From JAWKTT01 sp041398965 (GTDB taxonomy: Bacteria > Planctomycetota > Planctomycetia > Planctomycetales > Planctomycetaceae): 64,000 nucleotides of DNA. Positions within the stretch are counted from its first letter, which is position 1. Every line of letters begins with the position of its first letter. Below, one piece after another: positions 34,894-44,610 of this stretch. The stretch is from positions 1-64,000 of the forward strand of contig JAWKTT010000013.1 of assembly GCA_041398965.1 (NCBI GenBank), read 5' to 3'. Under the pieces are notes generated by a model, which searched no databases, was not told the origin of the DNA, and saw only the letters and a list, made by a program, of their open reading frames with translations. A program made the position numbers and the translations under genes.

Positions 34894-35025
34894 CAAAAAC
34901 GAACATCGATTTGCCCGTCGAACAAGCCCAAACTGGTTATGATGGCAGCTCGACGCCAAAAAACCTCGCAAGATTCAAGAGCCGGTCGACCACAATGTCG
35001 AAATCGCCATGCCCAATTGACGACC

Positions 35026-35976
<951 letters not shown>

Positions 35977-36344
35977 GGTGACTCCTTGAAATGAGTGAAG
36001 GGAAAAATGAGTGATAGGCGTTCGATTGCGACTTGCGTCAGAATTGACGACATGAGAAAAAGTCTGTCGAATCAGGCTAGTTTGATGCACAGCGTGTGTC
36101 AATTGGTAGAGTCCGATGCATCAAAAAAAAGACAAAAAAACTCCAATCCGTCAGGCTGCGAAATGACAGAAAGAATTTATGGTTTTGGGGTCTGCTTGCG
36201 GTCCATTGGCTGACCTCTTACAACTGAGGACTGTTCTATCAAGTCATCTTGAGGATTCCTCGCAGGTCGAGGCATCCGTCGGGTCAGTGGTTCATTTCAC
36301 TCTCAAATGATATTCCCCTCTTGTGACACCTCTGGAGAGACACG

Positions 36345-37742
36345 ATGAAATGGCGGTCGATGGTGTTTGCACTGATGCTGTTGGCCTGCCAAATCGTTCA
36401 GGGGGCTGAGCGACCGAACTTTGTCATCTTTGTTGCCGATGACATGGCGTGGGAGGACTGTGGGGCGTATGGGCACCCTCATATTCGGACTCCGAACATC
36501 GACCGACTGGCGCGCGAGGGACTGCGGTTTGATGCGGCTTTCCTGACCTGCTCCTCTTGCAGTCCCAGTCGATGCTCGATGTTGACGGGTCGTTACCCGC
36601 ACTCGACGGGAGCCGGGGAACTGCATCTTCCGCTCCCTAAGACGCAGCAACTCTTCTCGACCCCTTTACGCGAGGGGGGCTATTACACGGCGGCGGTCGG
36701 AAAGTGGCATCTCGGTTCCGCAGCGGAGTCGCAGATGGACCTTGTCAAAACGGGAGGGGGGCCGGGCGGAGAGGAAGATTGGGTCTCTGTCCTCAAGAAC
36801 CGACCGCAAGACAAGCCGTTCTTTCTTTGGCTGGCGGCGACCGATCCTCACCGTGACTATCGCCCGGGAGCGATCGACCCGCCGCATCAGCGGAGTGATG
36901 TCGTCGTCCCCCCGATCTTTCCTGATACTCCCGCAGTTCGCGACGATCTTGCGTTGTACTATGATGAGATCGGGCGGTTTGACCACTTCATTGGTTTAGT
37001 GCGCGACGAGTTGGCGAGCCAAGGGGTACTGGACAACACGATGATTCTCGTGATCAGCGACAACGGGCGTCCCTTCCCGCGTTGCAAAAACACCGTCAAT
37101 GAAGATGGTGTGCGGACTCCCTTCATTGTCCGTTTCCCCAAACTCGTCATGGCCCAAGGGAGCACGAGCAGTTTGGTCAGCAGCGTCGATATCGCGGCAA
37201 CCGTGCTCGAACTCGCAGGGGTCTCGAACGACTTCCCGACTCAGGGGCGATCATTCGTCCCGATCTTGAAAGACCCTCAAGCTTCCATCCGATCTTTTGC
37301 CTTTTCCGAGCACAACTGGCACGATTATCGGGCCTTTGAACGCTCGGTCCGATCGACGAAGTATCGCTACATCCTGAACGAGTTGCCGAACCTTCCCGGA
37401 ACTCCCCCGGCCGATGCGGTCCGTTCGCCCACCTACCGCGAGATGCAACGGCAACGAGATACCGGTACACTTCCCCTCTCTGCGGGGAATGTTTTCATTG
37501 TCCCGAGTCCTCGGGAGGGACTGTACGACATCGCTGCCGACCCGCATTGTTTGAACAACCTGGTCGACCGGTTGGAGTACCACAAGGTTCTCTATCAACA
37601 TCAGCAAGAATTAGCGAATTGGCAGAAAGATACGAATGATACATTCCCCGGCGAAGACCATTTGACTCCCGATGGGTTCCATCGCGAAACCGGCAACAAG
37701 CTGCCCGGTATCAAAGGGGCCCACCCTTCACTAGGGAAGTAA
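36345..37742 (+). CDS. Exported sulfatase (formylglycine type)
   Basis: A 465-residue type I sulfatase. A signal peptide (MKWRSMVFALMLLACQIVQG) leads to the metal-binding start FVIFVADDMAWEDCG. The formylglycine signature is CSPSR with the modified Cys72, followed by SMLTGRYPHSTGA. VGKWHLG, DPHRDYRPG and ISDNGRPFPRCK complete the active site. The N-G-R-P-F-P-R stretch resembles N-sulfoglucosamine sulfohydrolases, so a sulfated polysaccharide is the likely target. The Cys must be converted by a formylglycine-generating enzyme encoded elsewhere. The gene stands alone: the neighbours are the divergent DUF1559 gene and a DUF485/symporter pair. Confidence 0.9.
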   Translation: MKWRSMVFALMLLACQIVQGAERPNFVIFVADDMAWEDCGAYGHPHIRTPNIDRLAREGLRFDAAFLTCSSCSPSRCSMLTGRYPHSTGAGELHLPLPKTQQLFSTPLREGGYYTAAVGKWHLGSAAESQMDLVKTGGGPGGEEDWVSVLKNRPQDKPFFLWLAATDPHRDYRPGAIDPPHQRSDVVVPPIFPDTPAVRDDLALYYDEIGRFDHFIGLVRDELASQGVLDNTMILVISDNGRPFPRCKNTVNEDGVRTPFIVRFPKLVMAQGSTSSLVSSVDIAATVLELAGVSNDFPTQGRSFVPILKDPQASIRSFAFSEHNWHDYRAFERSVRSTKYRYILNELPNLPGTPPADAVRSPTYREMQRQRDTGTLPLSAGNVFIVPSPREGLYDIAADPHCLNNLVDRLEYHKVLYQHQQELANWQKDTNDTFPGEDHLTPDGFHRETGNKLPGIKGAHPSLGK

Positions 37743-37801
37743 CAAACAGAGGTTGTTGGCGAATTCAATTAGACGTCGACCGGACAGGTCGACTGCATCC
37801 T

Positions 37802-38050
37802 ATGGGACGACTTCTTATGCACAGCACACGCACCCGGCTGGGACTCATCTTCTTTACGATCTACACACTCATATACGCCTCCTTTGTCGTGCTCAGTGCC
37901 TTCTGGCCTGAGACCATGGAAGAGGCCCCCTGGGCCGGAGTCAACGTTGCGATCCTGTATGGGTTCGCCCTGATTATCACCGCATTTGCAATGTCGATGC
38001 TTTACGGCTACCTCTGCAATCGGACTCCAGACGACAGTTCAAAGACTTAG
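37802..38050 (+). CDS. DUF485 small membrane protein
   Basis: An 82-residue protein (77 if the second ATG at 37817 is used) with two membrane helices: RLGLIFFTIYTLIYASFVV and AILYGFALIITAFAMSMLYG. The helix-loop-helix with F-W-P between them is the DUF485 pattern of YjcH, the small protein encoded beside the acetate permease ActP. The next gene, 80 bp downstream, is indeed an ActP-type symporter, so it is probably an accessory subunit. It ends in a short charged tail. Confidence 0.85.
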   Translation: MGRLLMHSTRTRLGLIFFTIYTLIYASFVVLSAFWPETMEEAPWAGVNVAILYGFALIITAFAMSMLYGYLCNRTPDDSSKT

Positions 38051-38130
38051 GCGACGCCCCAAAGATCGCCCTCATCATGTCTTTTCAATTGTGCCTCTAT
38101 TGACGCTCATCTCTGTGGAATTGTGACACT

Positions 38131-40182
38131 ATGATTTACGAACCTTCCCTGATTGCCGTTATGGTATTTTTCGCCTTTGTCGGCATTACCATGGGGCTGA
38201 GTTTTTATCTGGGGCGGAAGGCAAAATCTTCCGAAGGATACTTCGCGGCTCATGGGCAGATTCCCTGGTTCATTAACGGGGTGGCCTTTGCCGGCGACTA
38301 TCTCTCGGCGGCTTCGTTTCTCGGCATCTGCGGGATGATTGCGTTTTATGGGTACGATGGGTTTCTCTACTCAATCGGCTTTCTCGCGGGATGGATCGTC
38401 GCCCTGTTTGTGGTCGCAGAGCCGATGAAGCGGCTGGGGAAATACACCTTTGCCGACGCCCTGAATTCCCAGTTTCAATCCCGCGGAATTACGCTGGTGA
38501 TTGGGATTAGTACACTTGTCGTGAGCATCTTCTACCTCATTCCGCAGATGGTCGGAGCGGGGGCGTTGATTCAGCCGTTGTTAGGTTTTGAACACTGGCA
38601 AGGGGTGCTGATCGTCGGAGTCACGGTGATTATTATTGTGGTCACCGCCGGGATGGTCTCGACGACATGGGTGCAGTTTCTAAAGGGGTCGCTACTCGTC
38701 CTGTTTAGTGCGATCTTGACAGTGATGATTCTCGGCAAGGGCTTTACTGCTCAGCCTGAGTCCGCGGTAGCCGTTGATGCCCCCCTCACACTTGGTCCCT
38801 TCGCCCAGGATGCCGTGGCACCGACCGACGGAAATCTCGGACCGGCGATTAGTGATCTCCCTGAAATGCAGGGGGCACGCTGGGCCTTTGACTCGCCGGA
38901 CCGTACTTCGATGCCCCCGTATATTGTCGGTCCTTCGGGAGTGTGGTCCGTACAGGGGGAGGGTGCGAATGTGTTTCTGCGGGAGTGTCAGACCGTCGAA
39001 AAGATCACTGTCGCCGGGAAGGGGGTCTCATCCAAAGACCCCGACCGCACCTATCAACCGGGTGATGTACTGACAAATGGATACCTGAAAGGGGAGGAGT
39101 ACGGCGATCCGACGGCTTCGTACGAAAACGGACGACCGCGGCGTCAACTTTTCCCGATCGGCAAAATCTCAAAGCTCCCCGGCGACAAGACAGAGACCGG
39201 TCCACTCGGGCCCATGGAGTTCTTTAGCACTTTAAGAGAGAGCGAAGTGCTCCTCTGGAGAAAGTCCAAGTCTCCGGTCGAGGGCCTCAAAGGGGTTGAT
39301 GTCTATGTCCCCAAGCGGACGGATGGTTCCCATGTGCTTCGCCCTGGCGAACACCCTAAGTTTGCGGGAATTCGTTCCAGCGACCCACTTAAGAAATTGA
39401 ACTTCCTCTCTCTGATGCTCGCCCTGTTTTGTGGGACAGCTTCGTTGCCACATATCTTAATTCGGTACTACACCGTGAAGGATGAGTCAGCCGCTCGGAA
39501 GAGTACGATTGTTGGCATTGGGGCCATTGGGTTCTTTTATGTCCTCACGCTGTATCTCGGCCTGGGGGCGATGGTCAGCGGAGCACTGGACGTCACCGAT
39601 ACCAACATGGCAGCCCCATTGCTCGCCAAGAGCATGAACGAATGGCTCTTCGCGATTATCTCGGCCATCGCCTTCACGACGGTGCTGGGAACCGTCAGCG
39701 GGCTGATCCTGGCCTCCGCAGGGGCGGTCGTTCACGACCTGATGAAGAGCTATGCCGGTATGGAAATTTCGGATCATGACCAAGTGCGCTATGCCAAGCT
39801 CACGTCGGTCGTTGTGGGGGGGATCGCGATTGTATTGGGGATTCTGTTCAAGGATCTCAATGTGGCCGGTCTTGTCGGTTGGGCCTTCAGCATTGCGGCT
39901 TCGGCAAACCTTCCATCGCTTGTCATGCTGCTTTTCTGGTCTCGCACGACGAAACAAGGGATCATCGCGGCGGTGACTGTCGGAATGCTGACTTCACTCG
40001 GCTGGATTCTTCTCAGTGCCCCGACGTTGGATGGTGTCTTCGGTTTGAAGGGACATGCGGGATACGTCCCATTCAGCGAGCCAGGGTTGGTGACGATTCC
40101 GCTCGGCTTCGTGACGCTCGTTGTCGTGTCGCTGATGACGCAGAAGCAAGCGTCGGAAACAAGTTCAGCATCGTCCCAGTAA
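38131..40182 (+). CDS. ActP-like cation/solute symporter with a large extramembrane insert
   Basis: A 683-residue SSS-family symporter, well over the roughly 550 of ActP. The N-terminal core shows FFAFVGITMGLSFYLGRKAK, EGYFAAHGQIPWFINGVAFA, GDYLSAASFLGICGMIAFYG and TFADALNSQF. The C-terminal core shows FCGTASLPHILIRYYTVKDE and AFTTVLGTVSGLILASAGA. Between helices near residue 200 and 430 is an about 210-residue hydrophilic insert (FAQDAVAPTDGNLGPAISDL through GEHPKFAGIRS) that replaces a short loop. It pairs with the DUF485 gene upstream. It should import acetate, another monocarboxylate or a similar solute with Na+ or H+. The insert's role is unknown. Confidence 0.88.
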   Translation: MIYEPSLIAVMVFFAFVGITMGLSFYLGRKAKSSEGYFAAHGQIPWFINGVAFAGDYLSAASFLGICGMIAFYGYDGFLYSIGFLAGWIVALFVVAEPMKRLGKYTFADALNSQFQSRGITLVIGISTLVVSIFYLIPQMVGAGALIQPLLGFEHWQGVLIVGVTVIIIVVTAGMVSTTWVQFLKGSLLVLFSAILTVMILGKGFTAQPESAVAVDAPLTLGPFAQDAVAPTDGNLGPAISDLPEMQGARWAFDSPDRTSMPPYIVGPSGVWSVQGEGANVFLRECQTVEKITVAGKGVSSKDPDRTYQPGDVLTNGYLKGEEYGDPTASYENGRPRRQLFPIGKISKLPGDKTETGPLGPMEFFSTLRESEVLLWRKSKSPVEGLKGVDVYVPKRTDGSHVLRPGEHPKFAGIRSSDPLKKLNFLSLMLALFCGTASLPHILIRYYTVKDESAARKSTIVGIGAIGFFYVLTLYLGLGAMVSGALDVTDTNMAAPLLAKSMNEWLFAIISAIAFTTVLGTVSGLILASAGAVVHDLMKSYAGMEISDHDQVRYAKLTSVVVGGIAIVLGILFKDLNVAGLVGWAFSIAASANLPSLVMLLFWSRTTKQGIIAAVTVGMLTSLGWILLSAPTLDGVFGLKGHAGYVPFSEPGLVTIPLGFVTLVVVSLMTQKQASETSSASSQ

Positions 40183-40323
40183 AGGTGTTGGGCCGAAAAC
40201 TTTAACCAAGTCATCAATGAGCGGAAGTCACTCTGTTGCCGAGAGAGTCCGAGCGGCCCGGTGGGATCGGGGCGGGACCGGGGGGGGCTGGTGTCGGGGG
40301 AGATGAGTGACGACTTTCGTCGC

Positions 40324-40800
40324 TCAGTTATGATGCCCCTGCATGCACGCTTTGCAAGGAGCCTTCTCGTACTTGCCATAGTAGGCAGGAACGGTAAAGC
40401 TGGGGTCGCTGCGGAGTTCATGGGGGGCGTAGTCGAGCCGTTCACAAGCACGACGATACGGGACACCATAACCGCGAGGAGCGAAACGTCGCATGGACTT
40501 GCAGTTGTCGGAAGAGTCTTCGGCGAAAGCCGCAGGACGGGTCCAGATGCCGTAGTGCTTACTCGGAAGATCGTATCGCATGATCGGAGCGGGGCACGAT
40601 GCCGGGGGGCAATTCAAGGAGTTGTGGTCAACGTTGCATACCCCGCCACTGTACTCGCCAGTGTGGTATTCGGCTGGGTCCCCGGCCAATTCGGGAACAG
40701 GGGCCAGCATCGGACCAGCGGGAGCCGGAGGCTGCGCGAAGAGCACTTGCGAGCTTAGTAGAACCGTAAAGAGCGATGTGAGGGCATAGAATCGGTGCAT
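40324..40800 (-). CDS. Small Cys-rich secreted protein, unknown function
   Basis: A 158-residue protein with a signal peptide (MHRFYALTSLFTVLLSSQVL, cleavage near LFAQPP). The mature part is Pro-rich at first, then has six Cys residues (CNVDHNSLNCPPASC, DNCKSMRR, RRACERLD, APCKACMQG) and many Tyr and Arg. No domain is recognised. The C-x-x-C near the end could bind metal or form disulfides. Convergent with the symporter. Probably a lineage-specific exported protein. Confidence 0.7.
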   Translation of the reverse strand: MHRFYALTSLFTVLLSSQVLFAQPPAPAGPMLAPVPELAGDPAEYHTGEYSGGVCNVDHNSLNCPPASCPAPIMRYDLPSKHYGIWTRPAAFAEDSSDNCKSMRRFAPRGYGVPYRRACERLDYAPHELRSDPSFTVPAYYGKYEKAPCKACMQGHHN

Positions 40801-41436
40801 TGCAATCTTCCAGCAGGATCGATGTTGTTGGAAGAATCATCGACATCGGAAGCGAGAGTCGACGTCCAAATCGGGGGCTATCGTCGCCAGTTCAACCCTT
40901 TTCAACAGATAGACCGGAGCAACTGTCGCGTCCGGAAGAGCCGTCAAGCTGAGTATTCGCCGAATAATCGTTACAACCAGACCGAGAACTCGGATGTGGA
41001 ACCTGTTCGCCCGCTTCGTCGGCTTGCAAAGACTCTTGGACTGCGGGCAGCGTCGGCTGCTGACTGGCCCTTTGATTCAGCGTTTCGAGCTGGAAAACGA
41101 GGGAGTTTCACTGACGGAATCCCGAAATAACGGGATTTCGACAGGTTGTTGCGAGGAAGTCGCCACAGTTTCCCCCGGCGACTGGCATCCGTCCCAACGC
41201 TGGGCCGCACTCCGAGTCTCCACCGGTTTCATCCCAGAAAGGTGCAGTCCGACCAAATTGTCCGACCATCTGGGAAGATGCCGCTTAAAGAGGTTGCCGA
41301 AGCTGGGAAGTGGTTGGGCTGGCGATTCAGAAAAACTGCGACCGTGAAACAGGTTTCTGTAGCGATTCTGCGAGTGTCGTCTGGTATAATCGCTCTGAGA
41401 GTCATTTTATTTTTTCGATTCGAGCAGGAGGATGCG
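40801..41436 (+). other. Divergent intergenic region with a short hairpin
   Basis: About 635 bp, no gene recognised. A palindrome at about 41117-41139 (AATCCCG-AAATAA-CGGGATT) forms a 7-9 bp stem. The only open frame runs into the downstream gene and lacks family residues before its proper ATG at 41437. Confidence 0.45.
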
Positions 41437-42198
41437 ATGTCTCAATTGATGGACTCCCCCCCACTCCCCGAGCATCGGCCCGACCAAACGATGGTCGAGT
41501 CGAGAGTTTCAAGTGGGGAGGGTTACGGGGACTTTTCCTACACTCCGACGCCGATGTCGGCTGTGGTGAGTGCGATTTTGGCAACACTCTCTTTGACGGT
41601 CTTTGTGGTTCCGCTTCCAGGCGCCTTTTTGGGTATTCTCGCGACGCTGCTCGGGGCGTTTTCGCTCTATCGGATCGTGCGTGCCCGTGGCGAACTGGGG
41701 GGGAAGAAATTCGCCCTCTTTGCAATCATTGTCGCCCCTCTTTGTGCAGCAGGGGGGCTATGGATCACTTCGCAGCGTTATCAGAATGAACTTCCTGAGG
41801 GGCATCGCCGGGTGAATTTTTCGCGAGACATTGCCCAGAAGAAGATTGGAACGATTGAGGACAAGAACGGCCGACGACTGGCGATTCACCCGGATGTCGG
41901 CGCGTTGATTGGTCAGGAAATATTTGTCAAAGGATTCATGTATCCGACCAAGCGGACCCATCATTTAACTGAGTTTCTGTTGTGCAAGGATAACGCACAA
42001 TGTTGCTTCGGTGGGGAACCCCCTTTGACAGATATGATCGGTGTCAAGCTCGGCAAGGATCTCACGGCAAACTACGACGTCGCCCTGACGGCTGTTGCCG
42101 GAAAACTCTACTTGAACCCCAAGTACCGTGGTGAAGCAAACGAGCCTTTGTATATGCTCGACGCCACAAAAGTGGAGACAGCACAAACTGGTTTTTGA
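41437..42198 (+). CDS. DUF4190-like membrane / DUF3299-like protein
   Basis: A 253-residue protein started at the ATG at 41437, which follows an excellent AGGAGG; the frame is open from 41146. Two membrane helices (PMSAVVSAILATLSLTVFVV and KKFALFAIIVAPLCAAGGLW), separated by a small-residue hairpin, resemble DUF4190. The C-terminal half outside the membrane has FVKGFMYPTKRTHHLTEFLL, CKDNAQCCFGGEPPLTDMIG and a final strand YKVxxx-like region, matching DUF3299. The next gene encodes a second protein with the same G-F-M-x-P-T ... C-C-F pattern. The first gene of a tight plus-strand operon. Molecular function unknown; the C-x5-CC cluster may bind metal. Confidence 0.75.
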   Translation: MSQLMDSPPLPEHRPDQTMVESRVSSGEGYGDFSYTPTPMSAVVSAILATLSLTVFVVPLPGAFLGILATLLGAFSLYRIVRARGELGGKKFALFAIIVAPLCAAGGLWITSQRYQNELPEGHRRVNFSRDIAQKKIGTIEDKNGRRLAIHPDVGALIGQEIFVKGFMYPTKRTHHLTEFLLCKDNAQCCFGGEPPLTDMIGVKLGKDLTANYDVALTAVAGKLYLNPKYRGEANEPLYMLDATKVETAQTGF

Positions 42199-42309
42199 GC
42201 AATCGGCACTTGGTCGCGATGGAGTGATCGTTGTCGTTGGCTTCGATGTTGAGAGTTGGATGATTGGGAATCGTTTGTCAACGTTTGTCCCTTAAATGAA
42301 AGCGCAAGC

Positions 42310-43326
42310 ATGATGCACCGCCAATTGGTTCTCATGGGAGTGTTGAGTCTCCTGATATCTGTGACCGGTTGTCAGCAACAGTCCCCTGAATCTCGTTCCT
42401 ATTCGCCAGAAAAAGATGGGACGGATCTCAGCGACGTGGCGACCGGTTCGGGGACATCCGTCGCTGCCGGGGAAACCCAATCCGTTGACGCATCGCCAAA
42501 CGGAACTTCACACTTCGCGGCCGGTTCCCAGGGAGAGTCTGATGGCAGCAACGGCCCGGATCGTCTGGGAGACGGTGTCGGCGTTCTGGCATCGGGGACA
42601 GGCAACGGTTCTGCGGTTCTTCCAGAGACCTCCCATAACTCAACGGGTCAGTCCGAAACGATTTCTTCGAGCGATTCAACGGGCGCGACCAATGGAGCGC
42701 CCTCTCGAAATCCATTGGAAAATCAAGAACCTGTCTCGAGTCCCGTGGCGGGACGTCCTCCTTTGGTTCCCATCCCCCAACCAATCGCGATGCTGACAAC
42801 GGGCGAAACGGGAGGGGATAAGACCATCGACTCTTCCGAGTTCGCCTTTCCCAAACCGGGAAGTTTGCGAAAAGAAGAGCGTCGTGAGATCAAACTTTTG
42901 ATTCCGGAACGGACGTTCGTTTTGACCGACCCGGACCAGTCACTGCGAGTCAGCTACGACGACTTGGACCTGTTGAAAGTCTTGAACATGGAACCAGTCC
43001 CAGAGAATGCCGTCGAGTATTTTCCATCCTGGTTGTCAGGCTTGGATGGCAAACAGGTCCGACTGCGAGGGTTTATGATTCCGACGACCCGGGAGAAAGG
43101 TCTCACCGCATTCCGACTGGCTCGCGACAACCAGATCTGTTGCTTCCAGCGGACTCCCATGGTCTACGACGTCTTTCCGGTTTTTTTGCGAGATGGTGAG
43201 ACCACAAACTACATTCAGAATCGTCCGTTCGACGTCGTCGGCACCTTTCATATTCGCCCCGATGTGTATAAAGGTGAGGTCGAAAACCTCTACGTCATCG
43301 AAAACGCCATTGTTATTGATAAGTAA
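42310..43326 (+). CDS. DUF3299-like lipoprotein
   Basis: A 338-residue lipoprotein from tandem ATGs at 42310/42313. The signal peptide ends in the lipobox SVTGC. A Ser/Gly/Asn/Thr-rich linker of about 150 residues follows, then a globular end with LRGFMIPTTREKGLTAFRLA, DNQICCFQRTPMVYDVFPV and GTFHIRPDVYKGEVENLYVI. These motifs align with the preceding protein (GFMxPT, then CCF), so the two are paralogous partners, one in the inner membrane and one lipid-anchored. DUF3299 has no established activity; the conserved Cys pair may hold metal. Only 18 bp separate it from the next gene. Confidence 0.78.
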   Translation: MMHRQLVLMGVLSLLISVTGCQQQSPESRSYSPEKDGTDLSDVATGSGTSVAAGETQSVDASPNGTSHFAAGSQGESDGSNGPDRLGDGVGVLASGTGNGSAVLPETSHNSTGQSETISSSDSTGATNGAPSRNPLENQEPVSSPVAGRPPLVPIPQPIAMLTTGETGGDKTIDSSEFAFPKPGSLRKEERREIKLLIPERTFVLTDPDQSLRVSYDDLDLLKVLNMEPVPENAVEYFPSWLSGLDGKQVRLRGFMIPTTREKGLTAFRLARDNQICCFQRTPMVYDVFPVFLRDGETTNYIQNRPFDVVGTFHIRPDVYKGEVENLYVIENAIVIDK

Positions 43327-43344
43327 ACCGAGGTCTCCCTGCTT

Positions 43345-44610
43345 ATGTTCTACGTTGTTGATCAGCACAAATCCGTTGACCATGCCGTCGCCACCCGATC
43401 GACAAAGCCTTTGCCGCAAGGGGGGCGACCTTCGGTGTGGACCTGGGGGCTGCTCGTACTGTGCGTGTCGATCTTCGCTGGAGAACGCAAAGTACAAGCC
43501 TGTCCGTTCTGTGATGCCCCAGACCTCACGTTGACTCAGCAAGTCGAGTCGGCGAGCGTCGCCGTGTTGGTGCAGTGGGTGAAGGGATTGCCAGCCGACC
43601 GTGAACGTGGATTTGAAGGTTCGACCACCTACGAGATTGTCGAAATCCTGCACGATCGTAGTAAGACCCTCGAGCCAAAAGGGACTTTTGAGATTGCTCG
43701 GTTCCGCCCCGGCAAGGCTGGAGACCTCTTCCTGCTGATGGGGTCTGTTCGCACGATTATCGAATGGGGTAGCCCAATTGAGCTGACGGAAACCGGCTGG
43801 CAGTACGTTCGACAGGCCCCATCGACCGAAGTGGCCATGGCGACTCGTTTGGAGTATTTCGTCAAGTTTCTGGAATTCGGAGACCCAGTTGTCGCGAATG
43901 ATGCCTACAGCGAATTCGCCAAAGCCCCCTATGAAGACGTCAAGCTTATCCGCAAGAAGATTTCGCCCGAGAAGGTTCGCAAGTGGATCGAAGACCCAGC
44001 CACACCGTTCAATCGACTGGGACTCTACGGGTTGATGCTCGGACTCTCGGGGACCAAGGACGACGCCAAATTTCTCGAAGAACGCATTTTCGCCAAAGTC
44101 GATCCGAAACAGTTTCGATTCGGGATTGAAGGGTTGATGACGGGGTACATCATGCTGAGTGGCCCGTCGGCTATCGACAGGTTGGACAAAGAAAAACTGA
44201 AGGACAAGAACCAGCCATTTAGCGAGATTATCGCCACCATGAGCTGTCTACGGTTCCTCTGGAGTTACGAAACGGAATTGGTCGGGAAAGTTCGACTGCG
44301 GCAATCGATGCGACTGTTCATCGACAACCCTGACGCGATCGATCTGGCGATCCCCGATCTTGCCCGTTGGGAAGACTGGGAGCCACTCGATCGACTAGGG
44401 GAACTGTACAATCGTGGCGAGTACAAGGTCCCTTCGATTCGACGGGCGATCATCAAGTATATGCTCGCCGCTGTCAGTATGGGAAAGGAAGCTGCCGGGG
44501 AATCGGAAAAGCTGCCGGACTATGCCGTCCGAGCACAGAAGGTGATTGATCGAATCGCAAAGGAAGATGCCGAGTTCTTCGAGCGGACCAAGCGGTCCTA
44601 TATTCAATGA
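43345..44610 (+). CDS. Unknown exported protein with CPFC motif
   Basis: A 421-residue protein with one hydrophobic N-terminal segment (WTWGLLVLCVSIFAGE) after a basic start, then a C-x-x-C motif (QACPFCDAPDLTLTQ). Residues about 70-160 are beta-rich (VAVLVQWVKGLPADRERGF, GTFEIARFRPGKAGDLFLLM). The rest is helical with possible HEAT-like repeats (NDAYSEFAKAPYEDVKLIRK, FNRLGLYGLMLGLSGTKDDA). No family is recognised. It is third in the operon, 18 bp after the DUF3299 lipoprotein and overlapping the glycosyltransferase start by ATGA, so it probably works with them at the cell surface. Confidence 0.72.
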   Translation: MFYVVDQHKSVDHAVATRSTKPLPQGGRPSVWTWGLLVLCVSIFAGERKVQACPFCDAPDLTLTQQVESASVAVLVQWVKGLPADRERGFEGSTTYEIVEILHDRSKTLEPKGTFEIARFRPGKAGDLFLLMGSVRTIIEWGSPIELTETGWQYVRQAPSTEVAMATRLEYFVKFLEFGDPVVANDAYSEFAKAPYEDVKLIRKKISPEKVRKWIEDPATPFNRLGLYGLMLGLSGTKDDAKFLEERIFAKVDPKQFRFGIEGLMTGYIMLSGPSAIDRLDKEKLKDKNQPFSEIIATMSCLRFLWSYETELVGKVRLRQSMRLFIDNPDAIDLAIPDLARWEDWEPLDRLGELYNRGEYKVPSIRRAIIKYMLAAVSMGKEAAGESEKLPDYAVRAQKVIDRIAKEDAEFFERTKRSYIQ

